Shown here: positions 17,705 through 28,536 of the stretch, piece by piece
Layout of the letters: every line of letters begins with the position of its first letter
Numbering within the stretch: position 1 is the first letter of the stretch
Notes under the pieces: generated by a model
Databases searched by the model: none
What the model saw: the letters and a program-made list of their open reading frames with translations, nothing else
Told to the model about the DNA's origin: nothing
Translations under genes and position numbers: made by a program
Assembly: GCF_003352085.1 (NCBI RefSeq)
Contig: NZ_CP025804.1
Coordinates: forward strand, 4,340,001-4,404,000
DNA from: Sulfitobacter sp. SK012
GTDB lineage: Bacteria; Pseudomonadota; Alphaproteobacteria; Rhodobacterales; Rhodobacteraceae
Length of the DNA stretch: 64,000 nt
Direction of reading: 5' to 3'

Positions 17705-18349
17705 ATGGGAAAGCAGCTTGATTACCACACGATCCGCGAGATTTTTACGCGCTTTCAAACCGCCGATCCCGAACCAAAGGGTGAGTTGGAGCATGTGAAC
17801 GTTTACACGCTAGTTGTCGCTGTCGCCCTGAGTGCGCAGGCCACTGACGTTGGCGTCAACAAAGCCACGCGCGCGCTGTTCCAGATCGCGGACACGCCCC
17901 AAAAGATGATTGATCTTGGTCTCGACGCGCTGACCGAACACATCAAGACGATCGGCCTCTTTCGCCAAAAGGCAAAGAACGTCATGAAACTGAGCCATAT
18001 CTTGGTCAATGACTACGCAGGTGAGGTGCCAAATTCACGCGCTGCCTTGCAATCGTTACCCGGTGTGGGGCGCAAAACGGCCAACGTGGTGCTGAACATG
18101 TGGTGGCGACAGCCTGCGCAGGCGGTAGACACACATATTTTTCGCGTCGGCAATCGCACGGGCATTGCCCCCGGCAAAACTGTCGATGCCGTAGAGCGGG
18201 CCGTCGAAGACAATATCCCTGCGGATTTCCAGTTGCATGCGCATCACTGGTTGATCCTTCACGGGCGCTATCACTGCAAGGCACGTAAACCAATGTGCCG
18301 CACATGCATCATCCGCGATCTTTGCGAATTTGAGGACAAAACAGAATGA
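17705..18349 (+). CDS. nth: Endonuclease III (DNA glycosylase/AP lyase)
   Basis: Nth removes oxidised pyrimidines and cleaves at abasic sites. The protein shows the helix-hairpin-helix LPGVGRKTANVV with the catalytic lysine, the catalytic aspartate in VDTHIFRVGNRTG, and the C-terminal [4Fe-4S] loop C-x6-C-x2-C-x5-C (CKARKPMCRTCIIRDLC). The frame is open from ATG 17684, but ATG 17705 gives the family N-terminus MGKQLDYHTIREIF; neither has a strong ribosome site. Length from 17705 is 214 residues, close to typical Nth. The stop overlaps the kinase start (ATGA). Confidence 0.94.
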   Translation: MGKQLDYHTIREIFTRFQTADPEPKGELEHVNVYTLVVAVALSAQATDVGVNKATRALFQIADTPQKMIDLGLDALTEHIKTIGLFRQKAKNVMKLSHILVNDYAGEVPNSRAALQSLPGVGRKTANVVLNMWWRQPAQAVDTHIFRVGNRTGIAPGKTVDAVERAVEDNIPADFQLHAHHWLILHGRYHCKARKPMCRTCIIRDLCEFEDKTE

Positions 18350-19338
18350 AAACATACGAAGTCGTTGGTATCGGGAATGCCGTTGTCGATGTGATCACCC
18401 GCACCCCGGACGCCTTTTTAAGTGAGATGGGCATTGAAAAAGGGATCATGCAACTGATCGAACAAGATCGCGCTGAAGTCTTATATGACGCGATGGACGA
18501 GCGGTTACAGACCCCCGGTGGGTCTGTTGCCAATACCATTGCGGGTGTCGGCGCTCTTGGCCTACCGACCGCGTTTATCGGCCGCGTACGCGATGATGAT
18601 CTGGGTAAGTTCTACGCCAGCGCAATGACCGATGTTGGCATCGATTTCCCTAACCCTCCCGTGGCCGAGGCCGACACACCGACGTCGCGCTGCATGATCT
18701 TTGTCACGCCAGACGGTGAGCGTTCACTCAATACCTATCTAGGCATTTCAACCGGGCTGACCTCGGTTGACGTTCCTGAGGTGGTGACGGGCAATGCAAA
18801 GCTGATGTTCCTTGAGGGTTACCTCTTTGATCATGACGCCGGAAAAACCGCGTTTCGCGAAGCCGCGCGTGCGACCAAAGCAGGTGGCGGCAAAGCAGGT
18901 ATCGCAATATCCGATCCCTTCTGTGTGGAACGCCACCGTGCCGACTTCCTTTCTTTGATCCGCGACGATCTGGATTTTGTGATCGGCAACACGGCTGAAA
19001 TCACTTCCCTATTTGAAACAGATGATCTGGAATCAGCTTTGAAACAGATCTCTGCGATTTGTCCTCTGGTTGTCTGCACCCGTTCTGGTGACGGCGTCAC
19101 CCTTATCCAGGGCGACAATCGCGTCGATGTTCCGGTGACGGCAATAACACCCGTTGACGCCACAGGCGCAGGCGATCAATTCGCCGCTGGCTTTCTTTAT
19201 GGTCTCGCAACGGGTCGCGATCTTGAGACTTGCGGACGCATGGGTAACCTGTGTGCTGGCGAAGTGATCAGCCATATTGGGCCGCGCCCTGAAAAGGACA
19301 TGGCAGAAATGTTCCGCGCCGAAAGTCTGATCGACTGA
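18346..19338 (+). CDS. PfkB-family kinase, adenosine kinase type
   Basis: This 330-residue ribokinase-fold kinase opens with VVGIGNAVVDVI. It has TPGGSVANTIAGVGALG (the substrate-side glycine motif) near residue 55 and the C-terminal PfkB signature PVDATGAGDQFAAGFLYG with its catalytic aspartate near residue 270. The extended N-terminal lid and RSLNTYLGIS match the adenosine kinase-like subgroup common in alphaproteobacteria, so salvage phosphorylation of adenosine to AMP is the best guess. Other sugars or nucleosides are possible. It overlaps nth by four bases and the following acetyltransferase gene by one base, so the three form an operon. Confidence 0.82.
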   Translation: MKTYEVVGIGNAVVDVITRTPDAFLSEMGIEKGIMQLIEQDRAEVLYDAMDERLQTPGGSVANTIAGVGALGLPTAFIGRVRDDDLGKFYASAMTDVGIDFPNPPVAEADTPTSRCMIFVTPDGERSLNTYLGISTGLTSVDVPEVVTGNAKLMFLEGYLFDHDAGKTAFREAARATKAGGGKAGIAISDPFCVERHRADFLSLIRDDLDFVIGNTAEITSLFETDDLESALKQISAICPLVVCTRSGDGVTLIQGDNRVDVPVTAITPVDATGAGDQFAAGFLYGLATGRDLETCGRMGNLCAGEVISHIGPRPEKDMAEMFRAESLID

Positions 19339-19937
19339 TGCTGACCGACGGGCTTCACGACGTTCCCGCAGGCAAGCTGGCAATGGTGGTCACTCATCTG
19401 GAGATGACTGCCAGACCAGCCTTGCGGAAGATCGCGCTGCCCGATGGGGTGGCCTTTCGGCGCGTGCAGCCCGATCTGGAATGGTACCGCGACATGATCC
19501 TGCGCGTAGGCTCGATGGAATGGCTTTGGTACGGGAGGCTCAAACTGTCTGATGCTGAGCTTGGCGCGATCCTGACACATCCAAACGTGCAAATCTTCAC
19601 CGTTTCAAAGGACGGCAAGGATCACGGACTGCTGGAACTTGATTTTTGTCAGGACGACGCGTGCGAGCTGGCGTTCTTTGGTCTGACACCCCAGTTGATC
19701 GGCTCCGGTGCGGGGCGTTACTTGATGAACCAAGCGATCACCCGCGCTTGGGACGCAGGCATTGCGCGCTTCCACCTGCACACATGCACCCTCGACAGCC
19801 CTCAGGCACTGAATTTTTACATTCGCAGTGGGTTCACACCCTATAAACGGCAAATTGAGATCGACGATGATCCGCGTCTTATCGGTGTGCTCCCTGAAAC
19901 GGCAGGGCCAAACATCCCGATCATTCCTAAGGGTTAA
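19338..19937 (+). CDS. GNAT-family N-acetyltransferase
   Basis: This 199-residue protein has a GNAT core in its C-terminal two thirds. The acetyl-CoA region around QLIGSGAGRYLMNQAITRAW shows the R/Q-x-x-G-x-G/A pattern, followed by SPQALNFYIRSGFTPYKRQ, the usual final helix and strand. The N-terminal part (DLEWYRDMILRVGSMEWLWY) is not assigned. The substrate is unknown. It starts inside the kinase stop (TGATG), so it is translationally coupled to the adenosine kinase-like gene. Its end overlaps by four bases the convergent secreted-protein gene. Confidence 0.8.
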   Translation: MLTDGLHDVPAGKLAMVVTHLEMTARPALRKIALPDGVAFRRVQPDLEWYRDMILRVGSMEWLWYGRLKLSDAELGAILTHPNVQIFTVSKDGKDHGLLELDFCQDDACELAFFGLTPQLIGSGAGRYLMNQAITRAWDAGIARFHLHTCTLDSPQALNFYIRSGFTPYKRQIEIDDDPRLIGVLPETAGPNIPIIPKG

Positions 19938-20419
19938 CGTTTGGGCGGTGTGCAGTCTTTGCCCTGAAAGCAGGCGCTAACCTTTTTCAGCATGGCAGGA
20001 CTGGGATTGCCGAATAGAAATCCTCCGCACGGGTTGGTTTCTAGGACGTACCCACTCAAACCGCGCGCCACAAACGCCAATACGTCGCCGTTATTCGCAG
20101 ACGCGCACCAAGGTCCAAGGCACGCAACTTCCAACGTCACTTTGCGGTCGAAGGGCACATCAAACCCAGCACGCGACAGTGATAATCCCTGCAAGGTGAC
20201 CGGAATACGCGTCATGGGCGGGGTGTCTTGCTGGTGCTCCCAATCTGTCTTTGGCAGCAGCTTGTGGTCAAAACGAAGCGTGCCACGCACAACGATATAC
20301 TCGGCATCCGATATTTTTGCGCCCTGAAAAGCGGCCTCTACTGAATGGGGCATGCACGACAACGCGAAGGCCGGCCATGGGGCCACAAGGGCCGCGCACA
20401 TCACCAGCGCGCGTATCAA
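19934..20419 (-). CDS. Hypothetical secreted cysteine-containing protein
   Basis: I do not recognise the family with confidence. The 161 residues start with a signal peptide ([19 protein letters not shown]), so the product is probably periplasmic. The mature part holds six cysteines, including the first few residues (LSCMPHS), the ACLGPWC pair, NPCGGFL and ACFQGKDC near the end. It is mostly predicted beta-strand, and the start plus the CGGF element resemble small OB-fold secreted proteins. Its start overlaps the rppH stop (ATGA), so it is cotranscribed with rppH and the GNAT gene before it. Confidence 0.65.
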   Translation of the reverse strand: MIRALVMCAALVAPWPAFALSCMPHSVEAAFQGAKISDAEYIVVRGTLRFDHKLLPKTDWEHQQDTPPMTRIPVTLQGLSLSRAGFDVPFDRKVTLEVACLGPWCASANNGDVLAFVARGLSGYVLETNPCGGFLFGNPSPAMLKKVSACFQGKDCTPPKR

Positions 20420-20898
20420 AGATGCGCCTCAAACTCGGCGACCACCGCTTCGTAGACTTCCTGCTTGAACGGCACGATATTGGCGACCAAGTCAGGAACA
20501 GCCAACCAGCGCCACTTGGAAAACTCAGGCTCTGCCGTCTCGATGTTCACTTGATCATCAGTTCCGCTGAACCGCATCAGGAACCACTTCTGCTCTTGGC
20601 CGCGAAACCGCCCTTTCCAAAGCTTGGGCACCAAATCATGCGGCAACTCGTAGGGTAGCCAATGCGCACTTTCGGCGACGACCTCGACCAAGTCGGAGGT
20701 GATCCCGGTCTCTTCTTCCAGTTCCCGCAGGGCTGCATCACGGGGGGCTTCGCCTTTGTCGACGCCGCCTTGGGGCATTTGCCATGCATCCATATTGCGG
20801 TCGCGCCGCTGACCCACAAAAACCTCACCGCGTGCGTTCAGCAACATCAGCCCGACGCAGGGACGATAAGGCAGTTTGGCGATTTCTTCGGGGGTCAT
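20416..20898 (-). CDS. rppH: RNA pyrophosphohydrolase (Nudix)
   Basis: This 160-residue Nudix hydrolase has the box G-x5-E-x7-REUxEExGU at about residues 45-67 ([20 protein letters not shown]). It also has the RppH signatures [29 protein letters not shown] and [14 protein letters not shown]. RppH converts the 5' triphosphate of mRNA to a monophosphate and so triggers RNase E decay. It is the middle gene of three linked by ATGA overlaps on the minus strand. Confidence 0.93.
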   Translation of the reverse strand: MTPEEIAKLPYRPCVGLMLLNARGEVFVGQRRDRNMDAWQMPQGGVDKGEAPRDAALRELEEETGITSDLVEVVAESAHWLPYELPHDLVPKLWKGRFRGQEQKWFLMRFSGTDDQVNIETAEPEFSKWRWLAVPDLVANIVPFKQEVYEAVVAEFEAHL

Positions 20899-21359
20899 GG
20901 CTGCTCCAGATGTTTTTGCATTTCAGCGCGGCGAAGGTCTTGTCCCTTGCGCGCGATCGTTTCGCGGCTGGTAACATGAAACCCCATCGCGGCAAAGGCA
21001 TCCTCAGCTTTCAAACTGGCATGAACGCGCAACTTGCTCTGACCCGCCTGCAACGCCTGCGCTTCAATAACGTTATAGAGTTTGCGAAATGCGCCGGTGC
21101 CCCGCGCCCGAGGCAGCAGATAGGCGAAGTCGACATAATCCCCTTCCAAGGTCATGAAGCCCACGAGGTCCGCATGGTCCATGGCGACCACGACATATTG
21201 CCGCGCAAGCTTGGTGTGCCAATCAGCGCCCGCATATGGCGTTTCATTCCAAGCGCGCCGTTGTGCGTCGCTATAAGGGCTGGGTAGGGCGTGGATGGCA
21301 TCGAACATCACCTGCCCTAGGGCGTTGAATTCCTCAGTATGGGCAAGCCTGACCTGCAC
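20895..21359 (-). CDS. GNAT-family N-acetyltransferase (GTG start)
   Basis: The protein has a typical GNAT core: [28 protein letters not shown] is the central sheet region, [17 protein letters not shown] the acetyl-CoA loop and helix, and [18 protein letters not shown] the final strand-helix. I place the start at GTG 21357-21359, because AAGGA lies 7 bases before it and the product begins [11 protein letters not shown], a normal GNAT start. An in-frame ATG at 21428 would add 23 unassigned residues and leave only 15 bases to the divergent fadH start, with no room for two promoters. The substrate is unknown. It is coupled to rppH through an ATGA overlap. Confidence 0.75.
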   Translation of the reverse strand: MQVRLAHTEEFNALGQVMFDAIHALPSPYSDAQRRAWNETPYAGADWHTKLARQYVVVAMDHADLVGFMTLEGDYVDFAYLLPRARGTGAFRKLYNVIEAQALQAGQSKLRVHASLKAEDAFAAMGFHVTSRETIARKGQDLRRAEMQKHLEQP

Positions 21360-21389
21360 AATATTTTCCTTACGTGGTGTTTTTCGTGA

Positions 21390-23471
<2,082 letters not shown>

Positions 23472-23785
23472 TTTCTCGGCACCGTCGCGGTCTGCCCTAG
23501 CAGGGCCGCAATGGGTCAAACGCATAATGTGTTAGCCGCGCGCAGCACCTAAAGCTGAAAGCGCGTAGTAGATAACGTGTCATCATGGTCGTGCTGACCA
23601 CCGCCTTGATTGGAGCGTGATGTGGGGCCACAGCGCACTAATCACGGCTGAGAAACGATTGTTCAGTTGTTTCCCTGCCATGAACGATCCTAGCAATTAC
23701 CTTGCTACTGTCCCACCCTCGCCGCCTTTGTGCCCAGATTGCCTCCCATACACCTCGATAGAAACAGAAGTGAAAGGGACGGCAC
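23472..23785. other. Intergenic region before the LysR gene
   Basis: About 310 bases without a convincing gene; an 85-codon plus-strand frame at 23617-23874 overlaps the LysR start and has no family features. A short inverted repeat (GCCCT at 23494-23498, AGGGC at 23502-23506) follows fadH without a U-tract. The rest should contain the LysR promoter. Confidence 0.45.
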
Positions 23786-24691
23786 ATGGACCGCCTGACG
23801 GAAATGGAAGCGTTCGCCACAGTTGTGGACCAAGGTGGCTTTACCGATGCCGCAAAAAAGATGGGCATCTCTAAGTCAGCTGTGTCAAAGCACGTGTCTT
23901 CGCTCGAAGCCCGTCTGGGTGCACGGTTGCTTAACCGCACCACTCGCCGTGTCTCGCCCACTGAAATTGGCCTAGCATATTATGACCGCGCCCGCCGCGT
24001 TCTGAATGATGCAGGCGAAGCCGACGCACTTGTAACATCCATGCAATCGGCACCCTCCGGGCTGCTGCGCATCAGTGTTGCGACTGACTTTGGCGTCAAC
24101 CATCTATCGCCGGTACTATCTGAATTCCTTGGGGATTTTCCAGATATCACCGTCAACATGGTGCTGAACAATCGCTACGTTGAGTTGATCTCTGAAGGCT
24201 TCGACATGGCCGTACGCATTGGCGAGCTGGAAGACAGCTCTCTGCGGGCTCGCAAATTAACCGAGACGACCAAACGCATGATCGCCTCGCCAGAATATTT
24301 CGAGAAATACGGCCGCCCTGAAAAGATCGACGACCTGAACGATCACAAGCTGCTGCATTACTCCAACCAATCTTCCGGGAATGTTTGGAAACTGACCGCG
24401 CCTTCGGGTGAGAAACGACAGGTACGCACCGCTGGTTGGCTTTCGGTCAATGACGGGCAATCCTTGCTAAACGCCGCGATCTCTGGCCTTGGCATCGCTT
24501 ACCTCCCCAGCTTTCTATATTCAGAAGCGATGGAAAAGGGTCTCATCGAAGATGCCATTCCTGAACTTCCACTGGAAACCCAAGGCATCTATGCCGTCTA
24601 CCCACCGGGCCGTTTCACACAGCCCAAGGTCCGCGCATTCATCGATTTCTTGGTTCACTCCTTCGCCGAAAAAGGTCCGAGCGACTGGTAA
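23786..24691 (+). CDS. LysR-family transcriptional regulator
   Basis: This 301-residue regulator has an N-terminal LysR winged HTH (MDRLTEMEAFATVVDQGGF, then AAKKMGISKSAVSKHVSSLE) and a periplasmic-binding-like effector domain from about residue 90. AAAGGGA stands 6 bases before the ATG. It is of the broad group often annotated as AaeR/DsdC-like, but its effector and targets cannot be told. The neighbours are fadH upstream and an OmpA-like gene that converges on it, so it has no divergent partner gene of the classical LysR kind. Confidence 0.9.
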   Translation: MDRLTEMEAFATVVDQGGFTDAAKKMGISKSAVSKHVSSLEARLGARLLNRTTRRVSPTEIGLAYYDRARRVLNDAGEADALVTSMQSAPSGLLRISVATDFGVNHLSPVLSEFLGDFPDITVNMVLNNRYVELISEGFDMAVRIGELEDSSLRARKLTETTKRMIASPEYFEKYGRPEKIDDLNDHKLLHYSNQSSGNVWKLTAPSGEKRQVRTAGWLSVNDGQSLLNAAISGLGIAYLPSFLYSEAMEKGLIEDAIPELPLETQGIYAVYPPGRFTQPKVRAFIDFLVHSFAEKGPSDW

Positions 24692-24742
24692 CTTACGACA
24701 CCATCTCCCTCGGTGAACTGATGTGTGCAAAGCGCGCATCAT

Positions 24743-24774
24743 CCCCGGTACCTGCATAGGTATCGGGGTTTTTT
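24743..24774 (+). terminator. Rho-independent terminator after the LysR gene
   Basis: CCCCGGTACCT (24743-24753) pairs with AGGTATCGGGG (24758-24768), an 11-bp stem with one G-U pair and a 4-base loop, followed directly by six T residues (24769-24774). It lies 52 bases beyond the LysR stop. Confidence 0.92.
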
Positions 24775-24784
24775 GTACTCTAGT

Positions 24785-25732
24785 TTAGTTTTCGCTGAGT
24801 AAGATAACCTCGACGCGCCGGTTCGCATCCCGGCCGGACGGGTCCAGGTTCGACGCGACAGGGGCAAGATATCCCATTCCCTCCGCCTCCATCCGAGCTG
24901 GGTCTACGTCATACGCTTCGACCAAACGGCGCCGCACAGATTGCGCACGCTTGCGCGACAAGGAAATATTCACGTCCAGACCACCAACACTATCGGTATG
25001 CCCCACCAATGCTACCCGCAGCTTCGGGCGCGCTTCAAGCAGGGCCGCAAGCTTTGCCAGATTGGCAAAAGGTCCCGGCCCTAAGTCCGCGCTGCCACTG
25101 CCAAATTCAAGGCTACCAAGCACCATATGCCCTCGACCCAAAAGTTGTTCGGCCAAGTCGCCAAGGTCAGCGACGCCTTGCGGATATGGCGTCGCAACTG
25201 GACGCACATCAACCGCACCTCTTTCTTGAGAGCTGGCTTGAATGATCTGTACATAAGCCGAACTCGCCGAGGTGCTGGCCAGAATTGTAATCACTTCCGA
25301 GGGCGCATCCGTGCGACCCTGGACCGCAGTAATGACTTGATAAGCGCGAATGTTGACGTACATGTTGGGGCCCGGCAACGTCTCGGCCGCAAAGCGGAAA
25401 TCATAGCCGCCGCATTCTGCCGCCGCACAATCCAGAATAATCCTGAGCCCTGCCGCTTCAAGCTGATCGCGTAGAGGGCGCATGATCTGCAACGATGTCA
25501 GGCCGGGCGTATCAATACGCCATGCGCCACGGCGGATATCGCCTTCTATCAGAACGGTCGGAACCACCCCATTTGCAAAGACGCCAGTTGGAGCCGCATA
25601 TCTATCGGGGTTGGTGTCGCGCACCGCCGTTTGCCGCGCCGCGGCCGGCAATTCGAACTCTAGCGCCAAAAGCGATGTCGCCGCTAGACTAAGCGCCAGA
25701 GTCGTACCCAAGAGGCCAGCAAATCGGATCAT
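24785..25732 (-). CDS. OmpA-family protein with N-terminal domain of unknown type
   Basis: This 315-residue exported protein has a signal peptide (MIRFAGLLGTTLALSLAATSLLA) and a C-terminal OmpA/Pal peptidoglycan-binding domain from about residue 200 (VALVGHTDSVGGLDVNISLS, then GYLAPVASN and RDANRRVEV). The N-terminal 180 residues include a cysteine pair, CAAAECGGYDFRFAAE, and have no recognised domain. It probably anchors to the cell wall in the periplasm or outer membrane. Its start overlaps the stop of the CMD-family gene by four bases. Confidence 0.85.
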   Translation of the reverse strand: MIRFAGLLGTTLALSLAATSLLALEFELPAAARQTAVRDTNPDRYAAPTGVFANGVVPTVLIEGDIRRGAWRIDTPGLTSLQIMRPLRDQLEAAGLRIILDCAAAECGGYDFRFAAETLPGPNMYVNIRAYQVITAVQGRTDAPSEVITILASTSASSAYVQIIQASSQERGAVDVRPVATPYPQGVADLGDLAEQLLGRGHMVLGSLEFGSGSADLGPGPFANLAKLAALLEARPKLRVALVGHTDSVGGLDVNISLSRKRAQSVRRRLVEAYDVDPARMEAEGMGYLAPVASNLDPSGRDANRRVEVILLSEN

Positions 25733-26298
25733 CGCGCCTGCGCGTGGTAGTCTTCGTTGGGACGCATATCGACACCACTGGCCACTCGGTTTGTCATGTT
25801 GAAAAACCCCGCCACACTAGAAATGTCCCAGATGTCACGATCTGAGAATCCGACCGCACGAAGTGCTTCGCGGTCCTGCTCTTCAACCGTGGCGCTAGCT
25901 TGGGTCAGCTTGACGGCAAAATCCAGCATCGCCCGCTGGCGCGTGTCAATTTTTGCCACGCGGTAATTCATAACCAACGCTTCACCCAACGCTGGATCCC
26001 CCGAAAGCTGTCGAACTGCAGCACCATGTGCAACCAAGCAATAGTAGCATTTATTCACCGCCGACACGGCCACCGCAATCATCTCACGCTCTAATTTGGA
26101 GAGCGCGGAATCTCCTAGCATCAGATCGTTGTACATCGCGGTAAATGTATCGAGTTTGGCCATATCAAATGCGTAGGCCTTGAGTACATTAGGCACCATC
26201 CCGAGCTTTTCCGTACAAACGTCAAAGTACTTCTGCGTCTGCTCGGGCAGTGGATCGACCATTGGCAGATTCAGGGCGGTGGGCATTTCATTAGACAT
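25729..26298 (-). CDS. Peroxidase-related protein of the AhpD/carboxymuconolactone decarboxylase family
   Basis: This 189-residue all-helical protein has the AhpD-type redox motif CYYCLVAHG, a C-x2-C followed by histidine three residues later, at about residues 85-95. That arrangement is found in alkylhydroperoxidase-like CMD proteins of the uncharacterised peroxidase-related subgroup. It may reduce peroxides through its cysteine pair; the electron donor is unknown. It lies directly upstream of the OmpA-like gene with a four-base overlap, and 12 bases after the GNAT gene. Confidence 0.85.
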   Translation of the reverse strand: MSNEMPTALNLPMVDPLPEQTQKYFDVCTEKLGMVPNVLKAYAFDMAKLDTFTAMYNDLMLGDSALSKLEREMIAVAVSAVNKCYYCLVAHGAAVRQLSGDPALGEALVMNYRVAKIDTRQRAMLDFAVKLTQASATVEEQDREALRAVGFSDRDIWDISSVAGFFNMTNRVASGVDMRPNEDYHAQAR

Positions 26299-26310
26299 CT
26301 GTGCGTTCTT

Positions 26311-27030
26311 TCACTCAGTGGGTTGGCGATAATGATAGCGGCCTGCGCGCGCAAAGCCCAGCTTGGTATAAAGCGCATTGGCCGCAGTATTTTGCGTCAC
26401 ACACAGCACCGACAGATGTGCTGCTCCTTGTTCTTGCGCCCAAAAGGCCGCCGCACGCATGATCCATTCGGCCACGCCTTGCCTGCGTTGATGAGGCACA
26501 ACCTCAACCGCGTGAACCATTGCAACGCCGTCATGGACCCCTGCAAAGGCAACACCAGCTGGCTTTTCATTCCACCGCGCGAGGATGCTTGTTTTGACTT
26601 TTGCACGCGCCATCACATCAAGGCGTGCAGGACCAATGCCCCCATCTGCCCAAATCTCGGCCATGATCGCGAGCGGTTCCCAGACGGCAAAAGCGGTGAC
26701 TGGCGGGATCAGAACATCGGTCAGCAACGTGGTCGGGGCGACATAAAGCATCACCTCATCAAACGCCTCATACCCGCGCGCTTCAAGCAGCCCGTCCAAT
26801 TCCTTGTCACCCTCACGGATCATGAAAAGTGGGCGTTGATTGAGATCGCGCATCGCCTCTTCGGCAAGTCCGATATCTGCACCGTCGACCGGGCCGCTGG
26901 CAGTCGCCGCGGACGCGCGTTTGCCCCCACCTTGGCCGTCGCGACAGACAAAAGGGCCCACCTGCACGCGTCGCGCCGGAGGCCAGGTACCCTCTGTCAC
27001 GTCATAAAGCTGGTGAGCATCCGGCATCAT
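26311..27030 (-). CDS. GNAT-family N-acetyltransferase
   Basis: This 239-residue protein has the GNAT fold in its C-terminal part. VHAVEVVPHQRRQGVAEWIM carries the acetyl-CoA loop Q/R-R-x-x-G-V-A, and LSVLCVTQNTAANALYTKLGF gives the final helix. The N-terminal half contains an insert rich in Gly/Ala/Ser (residues 30-50) and an unassigned region. The start ATG at 27030 overlaps the stop of the cinA-like gene; a second ATG follows immediately, so either may be used. The substrate is unknown. Confidence 0.8.
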   Translation of the reverse strand: MMPDAHQLYDVTEGTWPPARRVQVGPFVCRDGQGGGKRASAATASGPVDGADIGLAEEAMRDLNQRPLFMIREGDKELDGLLEARGYEAFDEVMLYVAPTTLLTDVLIPPVTAFAVWEPLAIMAEIWADGGIGPARLDVMARAKVKTSILARWNEKPAGVAFAGVHDGVAMVHAVEVVPHQRRQGVAEWIMRAAAFWAQEQGAAHLSVLCVTQNTAANALYTKLGFARAGRYHYRQPTE

Positions 27031-27746
27031 GCAAAAACGGCCTCAAGCTTGGCAATCGCCTCGTCAATCATCTGCACATCGGTGCCACGCACCACAATGT
27101 GCGCGCCGTATTTGCCATCACGCTGAAAGGGATAGCTGCCCATCGACAAAGTTGGATAGGCCAGCGCCAACGCACCTAATGGGCCTGCAATATCACCTTC
27201 ACCTCGGTGGATTGTCACCGTCTGACTGATCAGAGGCTCGCCACCCGTCAATGTTGGCAACACGCTCGCAACCATCGCCTGAAACACCGATGGCACCCCG
27301 GCCATCACATGCACATTCTTGACGGTAAAGCCGGGTGCGGCCGAAACGGGGTTGTCGATCAACGTCGCCCCCTGAGGTATCCGCGCCATCCGCAACCGCG
27401 CCGTGTTCAATTCTGTCCCTGATTTTGCGTAATGCGTGGCCAGAATTGCGCGCGCGTCGTCGCGCACATCGATTGTCTGGTCAAACGCAGCTGCCATGCA
27501 ATCAGCGGTGATGTCATCATGGGTCGGGCCGATCCCTCCAGAAGTAAAAACAACGCCGAAGCGCGAAGACAGACCCTGCACCGCTGCTACAATCGTGCCG
27601 GGTTCATCACCGACAATCTGCACCTCTTTGAGGTCCACGCCGATCTCAGTCAGTTGCCCAGCAAGGTAGTGCATGTTTGCATCCCGTGTGCGCCCCGACA
27701 GGATTTCATCGCCGATAACCAGCATTGCTGCCGTAGGATTCGCCAT
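27027..27746 (-). CDS. CinA N-terminal / molybdopterin-binding (MoaB/MogA fold) protein
   Basis: This 239-residue protein belongs to the COG1058 group: AAMLVIGDEILSGRTRDANMHYL at the start, FTSGGIGPTHDDITADCMAAAF near residue 70, and NVHVMAGVPSVFQAM further on. This is the molybdopterin-binding fold found in the N-terminal half of competence/damage-inducible CinA. The C-terminal nicotinamide-nucleotide amidase domain of full CinA is absent. The role is unsettled; nucleotide-pool cleansing such as ADP-ribose hydrolysis has been shown for relatives. It is divergent from sfsA. Confidence 0.85.
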   Translation of the reverse strand: MANPTAAMLVIGDEILSGRTRDANMHYLAGQLTEIGVDLKEVQIVGDEPGTIVAAVQGLSSRFGVVFTSGGIGPTHDDITADCMAAAFDQTIDVRDDARAILATHYAKSGTELNTARLRMARIPQGATLIDNPVSAAPGFTVKNVHVMAGVPSVFQAMVASVLPTLTGGEPLISQTVTIHRGEGDIAGPLGALALAYPTLSMGSYPFQRDGKYGAHIVVRGTDVQMIDEAIAKLEAVFA

Positions 27747-27792
27747 CTCTCACTCCTTGAGCCTGTATCATAGAGGGTATAGGCCCGCGTCC

Positions 27793-28506
27793 ATGCGCTT
27801 TCAAACCGAACTTGTCCCCGCTCGCCTTATCCGGCGCTATAAACGCTTCCTTGCGGATTGTACGCTGGAAGACGGTCGCGAAGTTGTGGCCCATTGCGCC
27901 AACCCCGGGTCGATGAAGGGACTCGCGGATCCAGGTATGCGGATCTGGCTGGAACCCAATGACGACCCTAAGAAAAAGCTCAAATACGGCTGGCGATTGG
28001 TCGACCACGAGAATGGCCATTTTACCGGTGTGGATACCAGTCTGCCAAACCGGGTGCTCCGCGCGGCCCTGATGGCTCGGGAAGTCCCACCGCTTGCCAA
28101 CTATAATACAGTGCGGCCAGAGGTGAAGTATGGCGAAAACTCTCGCGTAGACTTCTTACTGACGGAACCTAGCCTGCCCGACGCCTATGTCGAGGTCAAA
28201 TCTGTGACATTGAACCGCACTCCCGGCTTGGCGGAGTTTCCCGATAGCGTGACTGCGCGCGGGGCCAAGCACCTCGCTGAATTGGCAAAGGTCGCGCGGC
28301 AAGGCCATCGCGCCGTACTTTTGTATCTCGTACAGCGCACCGATTGCAGCGAAGTTGCAATGGCCAGCGATATCGACCCGACCTATGCCGCTGCCCATGC
28401 GGCTGCGACGTCTGCGGGGGTAGAAACGCTGTGCATTGGCACCTACATTGACCCACAAGGTATTTCGCTAAGCTCCCCTCTGGCCCTTCGGCGGCCCCGA
28501 GGGTAG
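27793..28506 (+). CDS. sfsA: SfsA family protein (sugar fermentation stimulation)
   Basis: The 237-residue protein matches SfsA throughout: ELVPARLIRRYKRFLAD at the N-terminus, VAHCANPGSMKGL, PEVKYGENSRVDFLL and the nuclease-like DAYVEVKSVTLN. SfsA has a nucleic-acid-binding OB fold and a restriction-endonuclease-like fold. Its biological role is unclear despite its name. The frame extends 40 codons further upstream, but ATG 27793 gives the conserved MRFQTELVPARLI start. It is followed by map after 30 bases. Confidence 0.92.
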   Translation: MRFQTELVPARLIRRYKRFLADCTLEDGREVVAHCANPGSMKGLADPGMRIWLEPNDDPKKKLKYGWRLVDHENGHFTGVDTSLPNRVLRAALMAREVPPLANYNTVRPEVKYGENSRVDFLLTEPSLPDAYVEVKSVTLNRTPGLAEFPDSVTARGAKHLAELAKVARQGHRAVLLYLVQRTDCSEVAMASDIDPTYAAAHAAATSAGVETLCIGTYIDPQGISLSSPLALRRPRG

Positions 28507-28536
28507 ACAACACAAAACAACCAGATGGAGAGACCG

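Noticed and set aside
23617..23874. 85-codon plus-strand frame before the LysR gene
   Set aside because: It overlaps the start of the well-supported LysR gene in another frame and has no protein features.
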